Assembly: GCA_012799425.1 (NCBI GenBank)
Contig: JAAZLF010000569.1
Coordinates: 1-6,266 of the forward strand
DNA from: Actinomycetales bacterium
GTDB lineage: Bacteria > Actinomycetota > Actinomycetes > Actinomycetales > Dermabacteraceae
Reading direction: 5' to 3'
DNA: 6,266 nt
The translations under genes and the position numbers were made by a program. The number at the start of each line of letters is the position of its first letter. Within the stretch, counting starts at the first letter, position 1. The notes beneath the pieces were generated by a model that worked only from the letters and a program-made list of their open reading frames with translations, ran no database searches and was not told the DNA's origin. Shown here piece after piece: positions 1 through 6,222 of this stretch.

Positions 1-102
1 GCAGGCCTTCGGCCCGATCTCCTACCGCTCGTACCTCGCAGCACGTCGATCAGGCAGGCCTACGGCCCGATCTCCTACCGCTCGTACCTCGCAGTACGTC
101 GA

Positions 103-108
<6 letters not shown>
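1..108. repeat. Tandem direct repeat, 53-bp unit, two copies
   Basis: Bases 1-53 and 54-106 are the same 53-bp unit with two substitutions (T9 versus A62, C42 versus T95). The match runs two bases further, to 108. The copy nearest fbaA includes its TGA stop (103-105), so the repeat begins at the gene's 3' end and continues into the 3' untranslated region. Each copy contains two short inverted repeats: at 30-45 and 83-98 (5-bp arms, 6-nt loop), and at 2-16 and 55-69 (6-bp arms, 3-nt loop). More copies may lie beyond the left edge of the window. No similar unit occurs elsewhere in the window. Its function is unknown. Confidence 0.95.
55..98 (-). terminator. Candidate 3' hairpin pair after fbaA
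   Basis: Just after the fbaA stop, the minus-strand RNA can form a hairpin at 98-83 (arms CGUAC/GUACG, loop UGCGAG) and a second at 69-55 (CGGGCC, loop GUA, GGCCUG, with one G-U pair). The preceding repeat copy repeats this pair at 45-30 and 16-2. No U-tract follows any stem, so this would be a U-less actinobacterial-type terminator or a 3'-end stabilising structure. The short stems make either role tentative. Confidence 0.3.
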
Positions 109-1131
<1,023 letters not shown>

Positions 1132-1234
1132 GGGGCATTCTCCTTCGCTGAAGCAGTGGGCGACGGCCGGCGGTGAGGAGCACCGCGCAGGGCCGTCCTA
1201 TCGCACCCATTGTTCCACAGCGTCCCTGACGGGC

Positions 1235-1262
1235 CGCTGTCCGAGGTCCTTGGTGGACAGCG
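1235..1262 (-). terminator. U-less hairpin after the methyltransferase gene
   Basis: A perfect 8-bp inverted repeat (CGCTGTCC at 1235-1242, GGACAGCG at 1255-1262) flanks a 12-nt loop. It starts about 27 nt downstream of the TrmH-family stop in the direction of transcription and lies about 100 nt before the fbaA start. No T-run follows it on the minus strand, so it would act as a U-less terminator, an attenuating hairpin or a processing site. The stem is clear; the function is inferred. Confidence 0.45.
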
Positions 1263-1289
1263 CGGCCGGGCGGGCTGCGCGACCCGTGC

Positions 1290-1952
1290 TCAGCGCAGCG
1301 GCCCCTCGGGGATCTGGGCGTGCTGGAGGATCCAGCTGTGCATCGCGATCGCGGCGGCGGCCGCGACGTTGATCGAGCGGGTGGAGCCGAACTGGGTGAT
1401 GCCCACCACGAGGTCGGCGGCGGCCAGGATCTCGGCGCTGACGCCGGGGCCCTCCTGTCCCACCACCAGCAGTGCGTTCGCAGGCAGCGGGGTGCGCTCG
1501 ATCGGCAGCGCTCCCTCGACCAGGTCGATCGCGACGATCGGGCGCTCGTGGTCGCGGGCCCAGTCGATCAGGTGCTTGGCGTCGGGGTGGTGGATCTCGT
1601 GCTGGTAGCGGTCGGTGACCATGGCGCCGCGCCGGTTCCAGCGGCGCCTGCCGACGATGTGGAACGCCCCGACGGCGAAGGCGTTGGCGGTGCGCACCAC
1701 GGAGCCGATGTTCGCGTCGTGCTCGAGGTTCTCGATCGCGACGTGCAGGCCGTGGCGTGCGGTGTCGAGCTCGGCGACGATCGCCTCGCGGCGCCAGTAG
1801 CGGAAGCGGTCCTCGACGTTGCGGCGATCGCCGTGCTCGAGCAGCTCGGGGTCCAGGCGTGGATCCGCGGGCCAGGGCCGCGGGTGCGGGCCGACGCCGA
1901 CCTCTCGGGCCCCGCCCGGCCCGAGGCCTTCGCCCGCTCGTGCGGCGGTCAT
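1290..1952 (-). CDS. TrmH/SpoU-family RNA 2'-O-methyltransferase
   Basis: This is a predicted S-adenosylmethionine-dependent ribose 2'-O-methyltransferase of tRNA or rRNA with the knotted SPOUT fold. The 220-aa product has all three SpoU motifs. Motif 1 is NIGSVVRTAN (81-90), with N81 and the likely catalytic R87. Motif 2 is VVGQEGPGVS (163-172), with E167 and Gln where many TrmH proteins have Asn. Motif 3 is GSTRSINVAAAAAIAMH (189-205), with S193 and N195. The N-terminal stretch around GDRRNVEDRFRYWRREAIVA (41-60) resembles a conserved actinobacterial subgroup whose target I cannot name. The ATG overlaps the dedA stop by four bases (ATGA). A GAGGAG at 1955-1960 lies only 2 nt before ATG, too close for normal use, so coupled re-initiation from dedA is likely. 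No other in-frame start fits the conserved N-terminus. Family is certain; RNA substrate is unknown. Confidence 0.93.
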   Translation of the reverse strand: MTAARAGEGLGPGGAREVGVGPHPRPWPADPRLDPELLEHGDRRNVEDRFRYWRREAIVAELDTARHGLHVAIENLEHDANIGSVVRTANAFAVGAFHIVGRRRWNRRGAMVTDRYQHEIHHPDAKHLIDWARDHERPIVAIDLVEGALPIERTPLPANALLVVGQEGPGVSAEILAAADLVVGITQFGSTRSINVAAAAAIAMHSWILQHAQIPEGPLR

Positions 1953-2662
1953 CGCTCCTCGGGCCGTGCGGGCTCATCCGACTGGTCGCCGGCCCGCGGG
2001 CTGTCCGGTTCGAGCTCGTCGAGATGCTCCTGATCGGGGTCGGGCAGGCCGAGCTCGCGGCGCCTCCTCTCCCGCAGGATCAGCCGGATCACGAACCATA
2101 CGATCACCAGCGCGACGATCGCGTAGACGACGTTCGAGAAGATGTCGGTGTACGGCTCGATCACGGTCCAGTTGCTGCCCATGTAGTAGCCGATGGACAG
2201 GAAGATGGTGTTCCAGATCGCGCTGCCTGCGGCGGTGAGCAGGGTGAACATCCCCACCGGCATCGCGTACAGGCCCGCCGGCACCGAGATCAGGGAGCGG
2301 ACCCCGGGCACCATCCGACCGAAGAAGATCGCCTTGCGGCCGTGCTCGTCCATGAAGGCGACGGACTTGTCGTAGTCCTCGACGTGCACCAGCGGCATCC
2401 GGATCACGATGCGTCGCAGCCGCTCGGGCCCCAGCAGCCTGCCCAGGCCGTAGAGCACCCAGGCCCCGATCACGGAGCCGGTCACGGACGCCAGGAGCAT
2501 CACCCAGTAGGACTGCTCCGGCCCTGCGGCGGCCACACCGGCCAGCGGCAGGATCACCTCGGAGGGGATCGGCGGGAACAGGTTCTCGGCGAAGATCAGC
2601 AGGAGGACGCCGAACGCGCCGAAGCTGTTCATGGTCTCGACCGCCCAGTCGACGATGTTCAT
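1949..2662 (-). CDS. DedA-family integral membrane protein
   Basis: The DedA/SNARE-associated family (VTT fold) comprises membrane proteins linked to lipid translocation, membrane potential and envelope homeostasis. The 237-aa product has the early acidic residues E26 and E35 in a segment around FAENLFPPIPSE (24-35). It has hydrophobic segments near 13-25, 31-47 (likely re-entrant), 52-75, 111-130 (re-entrant), 133-160 and 176-196. The signature FFGRMVPGVRSLISVPAGL lies at 113-131, with R116, P119 and R122. A charged tail (about 198-237) should be cytoplasmic. The frame stays open upstream to a GTG at 2752, but the ATG at 2662 is preferred. It has a GAGGGG ribosome site 6 nt upstream, and its MNIVDW start leads straight into the first membrane segment, whereas the extension is Pro/Arg-rich and unlike the family. 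The stop overlaps the methyltransferase start, so the two are probably co-transcribed. The transported substrate is unknown. Confidence 0.93.
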   Translation of the reverse strand: MNIVDWAVETMNSFGAFGVLLLIFAENLFPPIPSEVILPLAGVAAAGPEQSYWVMLLASVTGSVIGAWVLYGLGRLLGPERLRRIVIRMPLVHVEDYDKSVAFMDEHGRKAIFFGRMVPGVRSLISVPAGLYAMPVGMFTLLTAAGSAIWNTIFLSIGYYMGSNWTVIEPYTDIFSNVVYAIVALVIVWFVIRLILRERRRRELGLPDPDQEHLDELEPDSPRAGDQSDEPARPEER

Positions 2663-2668
2663 GCGTGT

Positions 2669-2674
2669 CCCCTC
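2669..2674 (-). promoter_or_regulatory. Ribosome binding site that fixes the dedA start
   Basis: GAGGGG on the minus strand lies 6 nt before the ATG at 2662. It supports this start over the upstream GTG at 2752. Confidence 0.7.
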
Positions 2675-2739
2675 GGCAGGAGTGCGGTGACGGGCGGGGC
2701 CAGGCGGCCCGCGCGGGAACGGGCTCCGGTCCGCCGCCC

Positions 2740-2745
2740 ATCGTA
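2740..2745 (-). promoter_or_regulatory. Weak candidate -10 box for dedA
   Basis: The minus strand reads TACGAT here, matching TAnnnT, and would give a leader of about 70 nt before the dedA ATG. No convincing -35 is seen 16-19 nt upstream. It is the only TAnnnT I noticed in the right orientation in the 188-bp gap between dedA and the metallopeptidase gene, which otherwise holds nothing I recognise. Confidence 0.3.
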
Positions 2746-2838
2746 GGTGCACGCCGGATCTCTGCGAGCGACCGGACGGTCATCTTCCCCGGACCTTCAC
2801 GGTCGCTGTTCCACCCGCTCACAGCCCGCCCTCAGGTC

Positions 2839-2844
2839 TACTCT
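2839..2844 (+). promoter_or_regulatory. -10 box for a leaderless metallopeptidase mRNA
   Basis: TACTCT ends 6 nt before the ATG at 2851, so a start about 7 nt downstream of the box would fall on the A of ATG. No Shine-Dalgarno is present at a usable distance (the nearest, CAGG at 2833-2836, is 14 nt away). No clear -35 is visible. Confidence 0.6.
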
Positions 2845-2850
2845 GTGCGC

Positions 2851-3786
2851 ATGACGTTCAACCCGAATGCGGAGATCCGCTCCGACAACGTCGCCGGCAC
2901 CGGCGGCGGTGGCGGCTCCCGCCCCGGCCGGCGTGGCGGGAGCGGCGGGGGCCGACGGGGCGGCGGGCTGAAGATCGGTGGGGCCGGCGGCGCCGTGCTG
3001 CTGGTGGTCGTGGTGATCTGCACCGTGATGGGGAACAACCCGCTCGATCTGCTGGGCGGCTCTTCGGCGCGGGGGCCTGTCGCCGAGGGCAGCTCGCTGG
3101 AGCACTGCTTGACCGGCGCCGACGCGAACGAGCGGGACGACTGCCTGGTGCAGGCGACCGTCGAGTCGGGCGATTCGCTCTGGGCACGGCTGGGGCCGCA
3201 GGAGGGCATCGACTTCGTCGAGGCGCAGGGCCGTGTGTTCAGCGGCTCGGTGCAGACGGGCTGCGGCGCGGCCACGGCGGACATCGGTCCGTTCTACTGC
3301 CCGGCGGACATGACGCTGTACGTGGACGTGGCCTTCTTCGATGCGCTGTCCTCGCAGTACGGAGCTGACGACGGCCAGCTGGCGAAGATGTACGTGGTCG
3401 CCCATGAGTACGGCCATCACATCCAGCACCTGGACGGGACGATGCAGGCCGCGGACCGCAGCCGGACCGGGCCGCAGTCCGAAGTGGTGCGGCTGGAGCT
3501 GCAGGCCGACTGCTACGCCGGGGTGTGGGCGCATCATGCCGCGAACACCACCGACGACGACGGCAATACCATGCTGCTGCCGCTGACGACGGCGGACATC
3601 GAGTCCGCGCTCTCCGCGGCCAGCGCCGTCGGCGACGATCACCTCCAGGGCGAGGTCGCCCGCGGCCAGGTCCAGCCCGAGACCTGGACGCACGGCTCCT
3701 CCGAGCAGCGCCGGAGCTGGTTCACCACCGGCTATGAGGAGGGCACCGTCGCCTCCTGCGACACGTTCTCCGCCGAGCGGGTCTGA
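2851..3786 (+). CDS. Membrane-anchored neutral zinc metallopeptidase (YpfJ family)
   Basis: The 311-aa product belongs to the neutral zinc metallopeptidase family typified by E. coli YpfJ; physiological substrates are not known. The N-terminus MTFNPNAEIR is characteristic of actinobacterial members. A Gly/Arg-rich low-complexity linker (17-44) is followed by one membrane segment (about 45-61), after which the rest is probably extracytoplasmic. The active-site HEYGHH at 185-190 supplies the HExxH histidines H185 and H189 and the catalytic E186. A downstream ELQADCYAGVWAHH (216-229) contains acidic candidates for the third metal ligand. Six cysteines outside the membrane segment (86, 98, 138, 150, 221, 303) could form disulfides, consistent with export. 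The frame is open upstream to 2665, but ATG 2851 gives the family N-terminus and follows a TAnnnT box by 6 nt, suggesting a leaderless mRNA. The gene is divergent from dedA and convergent with pyrE, so it is probably monocistronic. Confidence 0.93.
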   Translation: MTFNPNAEIRSDNVAGTGGGGGSRPGRRGGSGGGRRGGGLKIGGAGGAVLLVVVVICTVMGNNPLDLLGGSSARGPVAEGSSLEHCLTGADANERDDCLVQATVESGDSLWARLGPQEGIDFVEAQGRVFSGSVQTGCGAATADIGPFYCPADMTLYVDVAFFDALSSQYGADDGQLAKMYVVAHEYGHHIQHLDGTMQAADRSRTGPQSEVVRLELQADCYAGVWAHHAANTTDDDGNTMLLPLTTADIESALSAASAVGDDHLQGEVARGQVQPETWTHGSSEQRRSWFTTGYEEGTVASCDTFSAERV

Positions 3787-3801
3787 GGGACGCTCAGATC
3801 T
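3779..3801. terminator. Shared convergent hairpin containing both stop codons
   Basis: TCTGAG (3782-3787) and CTCAGA (3793-3798) form a perfect 6-bp stem with a 5-nt loop. In the plus-strand RNA it can extend to 9 bp (3779-3801) with two G-U pairs; in the minus-strand RNA those become mismatches. The metallopeptidase TGA (3784-3786) lies in the left arm and the pyrE stop (3794-3796) in the right arm. No U-tract follows on either side, so terminator function is inferred. Confidence 0.4.
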
Positions 3802-4393
3802 CGAGCTCGGAGATGTCGTATGCCGCGAGGTAGCGATAGCCGGCGGCCTCGACCGCTTCGCGGGAGGCCTCGGAACGGTGCACGATGACGGCGACCGCGT
3901 CGATCTGGGCGCCGACCTCGGTGAGCGCCTCGCAGGCGGTCAGCACGCTGCCTCCGGTGGTGGAGGTGTCCTCGACGGCGACCACGCGCCGGCCGGTGAC
4001 GTCGGGGCCCTCGATGCGGCGCTGCAGGCCATGGGCCTTGTTGGCCTTGCGCACCACGAAGGCGTCGAGCGCGGCCCGGGCCGGATCGGCGGCGGAGGCG
4101 TGCAGGATGGAGGTCGCCACCGGATCCGCGCCGAGCGTCAGACCGCCGACGGCCTCGACACCGGGGACCAGCCCCTCACGGTCCAGCAGGTCCAGCATCA
4201 CACGCCCCACCAGCGGCGAGGCCTCGTGGTGAAGGGTGATCCGGCGCAGGTCGACGTAGTGGTCGGCCTCGGCGCCCGAGGAGAGGGTGACGCGACCGCG
4301 CACCACGGCGAGGTCGCGGATCAGGACGCGCAGGCGCTCGCGGGCCTCGTCGATCGGGAGGGGCTGGGCGGTGTCGATGCTGGTGCCGGACAT
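3794..4393 (-). CDS. pyrE: Orotate phosphoribosyltransferase
   Basis: This cytoplasmic enzyme transfers the phosphoribosyl group of PRPP to orotate to make orotidine 5'-phosphate, the fifth step of de novo UMP synthesis. The 199-aa product fits the short bacterial PyrE class. The type I phosphoribosyltransferase PRPP loop VVAVEDTSTTGGS is at 137-149, with acidic E141/D142 and the TTGGS turn. The substrate-loop segment VRKANKAHG (114-122) carries R115, K116, K119 and H121. SSGAEADHYVDLRR (38-51) matches the conserved N-terminal block, although Ala41 takes the position often held by Lys. The ATG at 4393 has no Shine-Dalgarno; instead TATTGT lies 6 nt upstream, implying a leaderless mRNA and leaving no room for a PyrR-type attenuator leader. 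It is the only pyrimidine gene here and ends 7 bp from the convergent metallopeptidase stop. Assignment is very secure. Confidence 0.96.
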   Translation of the reverse strand: MSGTSIDTAQPLPIDEARERLRVLIRDLAVVRGRVTLSSGAEADHYVDLRRITLHHEASPLVGRVMLDLLDREGLVPGVEAVGGLTLGADPVATSILHASAADPARAALDAFVVRKANKAHGLQRRIEGPDVTGRRVVAVEDTSTTGGSVLTACEALTEVGAQIDAVAVIVHRSEASREAVEAAGYRYLAAYDISELEI

Positions 4394-4399
4394 GCGGTC

Positions 4400-4405
4400 A
4401 CAATA
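4400..4405 (-). promoter_or_regulatory. -10 box for a leaderless pyrE mRNA
   Basis: The minus strand reads TATTGT (TAnnnT) with exactly 6 nt before the pyrE ATG, and no Shine-Dalgarno lies in the preceding 25 nt. A -35 hexamer is not recognisable in the G/C-rich upstream sequence. Confidence 0.6.
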
Positions 4406-4442
4406 GTGGAACGTGCCGCGCCGGCGTGCGGGCGCCCACGTC

Positions 4443-4475
4443 GGCCGCCTCAGGACTCCGCTCCGCGAGGTGGCC
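4443..4475 (-). terminator. Candidate hairpin after the SDR gene
   Basis: GGCCGCCTC (4443-4451) and GAGGTGGCC (4467-4475) form a 9-position stem with a 15-nt loop, beginning about 27 nt downstream of the SDR stop. In the SDR-strand RNA there is one A-C mismatch in the stem. No U-tract follows. The structure sits between the SDR gene and the pyrE promoter in a 108-bp gap and could separate the two transcripts. Confidence 0.35.
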
Positions 4476-4501
4476 CGTCCCCGCGGCCAGCGGTCCTCAG
4501 C

Positions 4502-5350
4502 TCACGTCTCGTCCTCGCGCTGCCAGGGGGCGTGGAGGTTCCGACGCGAGGCCCTGCGCTGCGAGCGCTGCACCGAACGGGCCTGGAGCCGCCGGTACCA
4601 GTCGGGCGAGGTGATCGCCCGCACGAGGGGCCGCGGGGCGATGCGCGAGAACTCCCCGGCGGTGCGGTACTTCACCGACGGGATCGACAGCACGTTGCCC
4701 TTGGCGGTGTCCTTGAGCGCCTGCTCGACCACGTACGGGGCCTTCAGCCAGGTGATCCGGGGGAGGCCGTCCATGCTCATCGAGGCGCGCTCGTGGAACT
4801 CGGTCTGCACGAATCCGGGCAGCAGCGCAGTGGCGGAGACCCCTGTGCCCTTGAGCTCCATGGCGAGGGACTCGGTGAACACGGTGACCCAGCTCTTGGA
4901 GGCGGCGTACGGCCCGGCGGTGGTGTAGCCGGCCAGCGAGCTGACGTTGAGGATGGCGCCCTTGCGCCGCTGGACCATGGTGCGGGCGGCGGCGTGGGAG
5001 AGCACCAGCACGGCGCGCATCAGGGTGTCCATCTGCTTCTCGTGGTCCTCCACGCCGACTTCCAGGAAGCCTCCGCGCAGCCCGTAGCCGGCATTGTTGA
5101 CCAGCAGGTCGACGCGGTCGACGGGATCCGTCAGGCGCAGGGCCACCCGTTCGAGCTCCTCGCGGTCGGAGAGGTCCGCGGGGAGCACCTCGACGGTGAC
5201 GGAGTGGACGTCCCGGATCTGCTCAGCCACTGCGGCGAGCCGGTCCTGGTCCCGGGAGACCAGCACGAGATCGTGCCCGGTCCCGGCCAGCTGCCAGGCG
5301 AATTCGAGGCCCAGTCCGGAGGTCGATCCGGTGACGAGTGCGCGCGCCAT
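4502..5350 (-). CDS. Short-chain dehydrogenase/reductase (SDR family)
   Basis: This is a predicted NAD(P)(H)-dependent oxidoreductase with a Rossmann fold; its substrate cannot be read from the sequence. The 282-aa product has the cofactor motif TGSTSGLG (7-14), R33 after the second strand (suggesting NADP preference), D59, NNAG (85-88), the catalytic S138 in NVSSLAG, and YAASK with Y148 and K152. The S-to-Y spacing of 10 is shorter than the usual 13. The position of the structural Asn of the N-S-Y-K tetrad appears to be Leu110 (segment LMRAVLVLSHA). PGFVQTEF (178-185) is the usual loop after strand 6. The C-terminus (about 252-282) is an Arg-rich tail beyond the fold. ATG 5350 starts directly before the first strand and has no Shine-Dalgarno; TAAGCT lies 6 nt upstream. 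It is divergent from exoIII and upstream of pyrE on the same strand, 108 nt apart. Confidence 0.92.
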   Translation of the reverse strand: MARALVTGSTSGLGLEFAWQLAGTGHDLVLVSRDQDRLAAVAEQIRDVHSVTVEVLPADLSDREELERVALRLTDPVDRVDLLVNNAGYGLRGGFLEVGVEDHEKQMDTLMRAVLVLSHAAARTMVQRRKGAILNVSSLAGYTTAGPYAASKSWVTVFTESLAMELKGTGVSATALLPGFVQTEFHERASMSMDGLPRITWLKAPYVVEQALKDTAKGNVLSIPSVKYRTAGEFSRIAPRPLVRAITSPDWYRRLQARSVQRSQRRASRRNLHAPWQREDET

Positions 5351-5356
5351 GGCCCG

Positions 5357-5362
5357 AGCTTA
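5357..5362 (-). promoter_or_regulatory. -10 box for a leaderless SDR mRNA
   Basis: The minus strand reads TAAGCT with 6 nt before the SDR ATG and no usable Shine-Dalgarno (the nearest GGAG is 15 nt away). With a 17-nt spacer the -35 would be GCGACG (5380-5385), sharing only the GAC core with TTGACA. Confidence 0.55.
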
Positions 5363-5366
5363 CGAC

Positions 5367-5388
5367 TCCGCGACCGGTTCGTCGCGGA
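5367..5388. promoter_or_regulatory. Palindromic candidate operator between divergent promoters
   Basis: TCCGCGAC (5367-5374) and GTCGCGGA (5381-5388) are perfect 8-bp inverted arms around a 6-bp spacer, 22 bp in all. The element sits in the 65-bp gap between the SDR and exoIII starts, covering the spacer and -35 region of both predicted promoters. A dimeric repressor or activator bound here could control both genes. No regulator gene is visible nearby, and chance in GC-rich DNA is possible. Confidence 0.45.
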
Positions 5389-5402
5389 CCTTCGGACCCC
5401 CG

Positions 5403-5408
5403 TAGGAT
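5403..5408 (+). promoter_or_regulatory. -10 box, possibly leaderless, for exoIII
   Basis: TAGGAT lies 7 nt before the exoIII ATG, suiting a leaderless transcript. The same bases contain AGGA (5404-5407) 8 nt before ATG, so it could instead be a weak Shine-Dalgarno served by a promoter further upstream. The -35 would fall at about 5380-5385, inside the palindrome. Confidence 0.5.
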
Positions 5409-5415
5409 CGGCGCC

Positions 5416-6222
5416 ATGCGCATCGCGACCTGGAACATCAATTCACTGCGTGCCCGGATGGATCGGGTGCTCGCCTTCCTCGAGCGGCATGACATCGACG
5501 TGCTCGCACTGCAGGAGCTCAAGGCCAAGCCCGAGCAGCTGGATCTCACCCGCTTCGAGGAGGCGGGGTACGAGGTCGCCGTGCACGGCCTGAACCAGTG
5601 GAACGGGGTGGGGCTGATCTCGCGCGTCGGCCTGAGCGATGTGCGCACAGAGCTGCCGGCCGTGCCCACCTGGCCGGAGGACGAGACCGGGGTGGTCGAG
5701 GCCCGCGCTCTCGGTGCCGTGGTGGGCGATGGCCTGCGGATCTGGTCGCTGTACGTGCCCAACGGCCGCGAGCTCGGGCACCCGCACTACGAGTACAAGC
5801 TGCGCTGGTACGAGGCGCTGCGGGCCGAGGGGGTCCGGGAGCTCGCCGCGGAGGCGTCGGCCCGGGCGGTGCTGGTGGGTGACTTCAACGTCGCCCCGTT
5901 CGACGAGGACGTGTGGGACATGGAGGCCTTCGCGGACAAGACCCACGTCACCCCGCCTGAGCGCGCCGCATTCCAGTCGGTGGTCGATGCCGGCTACGCC
6001 GATGTGGTGCGCGCCGACCACCCCGGCCCGGGCGTCTACACCTACTGGGACTACCAGGCGCTGCGCTTCCCGAAGAAGGAGGGCATGCGCATCGACTTCG
6101 TGCTGGGCTCGCCCGCTGTGCAGTCCGCGGTCACCGGCTCGTTCATCGACCGCGAGGAGCGCAAGGGCAAGGGTGCCTCGGACCACGTGCCCGTCATCCT
6201 GGACATCGAGGTGGGTCCGTGA
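5416..6222 (+). CDS. xth: Exodeoxyribonuclease III (AP endonuclease, Xth family)
   Basis: This is a Mg2+-dependent nuclease of the exonuclease/endonuclease/phosphatase superfamily. It cuts DNA at abasic sites in base-excision repair and removes 3' blocks and 3' nucleotides from duplex DNA. The 268-aa product matches E. coli ExoIII in length. The catalytic set is complete: N7 in TWNINSLR, metal-binding E34 in LQELK, Y113 in YVPNGRE, D156 and N158 in VGDFNVAP, W211 in YTYWDY (DNA contact), D227 in RIDFVL, and the D256-H257 pair in SDHVPV. The ATG at 5416 gives the family-typical MRIATWNINS start. The open frame extends upstream to 5338, but that part overlaps the divergent SDR gene and its promoter and is unlike the family. 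The stop overlaps the next gene's GTG by four bases, so the two are probably an operon. Confidence 0.96.
   Translation: MRIATWNINSLRARMDRVLAFLERHDIDVLALQELKAKPEQLDLTRFEEAGYEVAVHGLNQWNGVGLISRVGLSDVRTELPAVPTWPEDETGVVEARALGAVVGDGLRIWSLYVPNGRELGHPHYEYKLRWYEALRAEGVRELAAEASARAVLVGDFNVAPFDEDVWDMEAFADKTHVTPPERAAFQSVVDAGYADVVRADHPGPGVYTYWDYQALRFPKKEGMRIDFVLGSPAVQSAVTGSFIDREERKGKGASDHVPVILDIEVGP

Noticed and set aside
1195..1214. Possible fbaA promoter (-10 TAGGAC or AACAAT on the minus strand)
   Set aside because: Neither matches TAnnnT fully with a paired -35 at 16-19 nt, so I do not list it as a promoter.
2663..2752. Upstream GTG extension of dedA (30 more residues)
   Set aside because: The extension is Pro/Arg-rich and unlike the DedA family, the ATG at 2662 has its own GAGGGG site, and the GTG would lie upstream of the only candidate -10 box.
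2665..2850. Upstream extension of the metallopeptidase frame
   Set aside because: The family N-terminus MTFNPNA begins at 2851, the -10 box lies at 2839-2844, and the upstream part would overlap the dedA regulatory region.
2896..2988. Gly/Arg-coding repeat in the metallopeptidase gene as a satellite or recent insertion
   Set aside because: It is an irregular low-complexity linker before the membrane segment, common in this family, with no consistent repeat unit.
4427..4440. GC-rich palindrome GGGCGCCC upstream of pyrE as an operator
   Set aside because: The 8-bp core is short, its flanks pair only with a bulge, and such palindromes are frequent by chance at this GC content.
3734..5593. A 619-codon open frame on the plus strand across pyrE and the SDR gene
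   Set aside because: It lies antisense to two well-supported genes, its translation is low-complexity with no family motif, and such frames are expected opposite GC-rich genes. The same applies to other long antisense frames, for example 112-1176 (+), 1320-2033 (+), 2797-3693 (-) and 5443-6186 (-).
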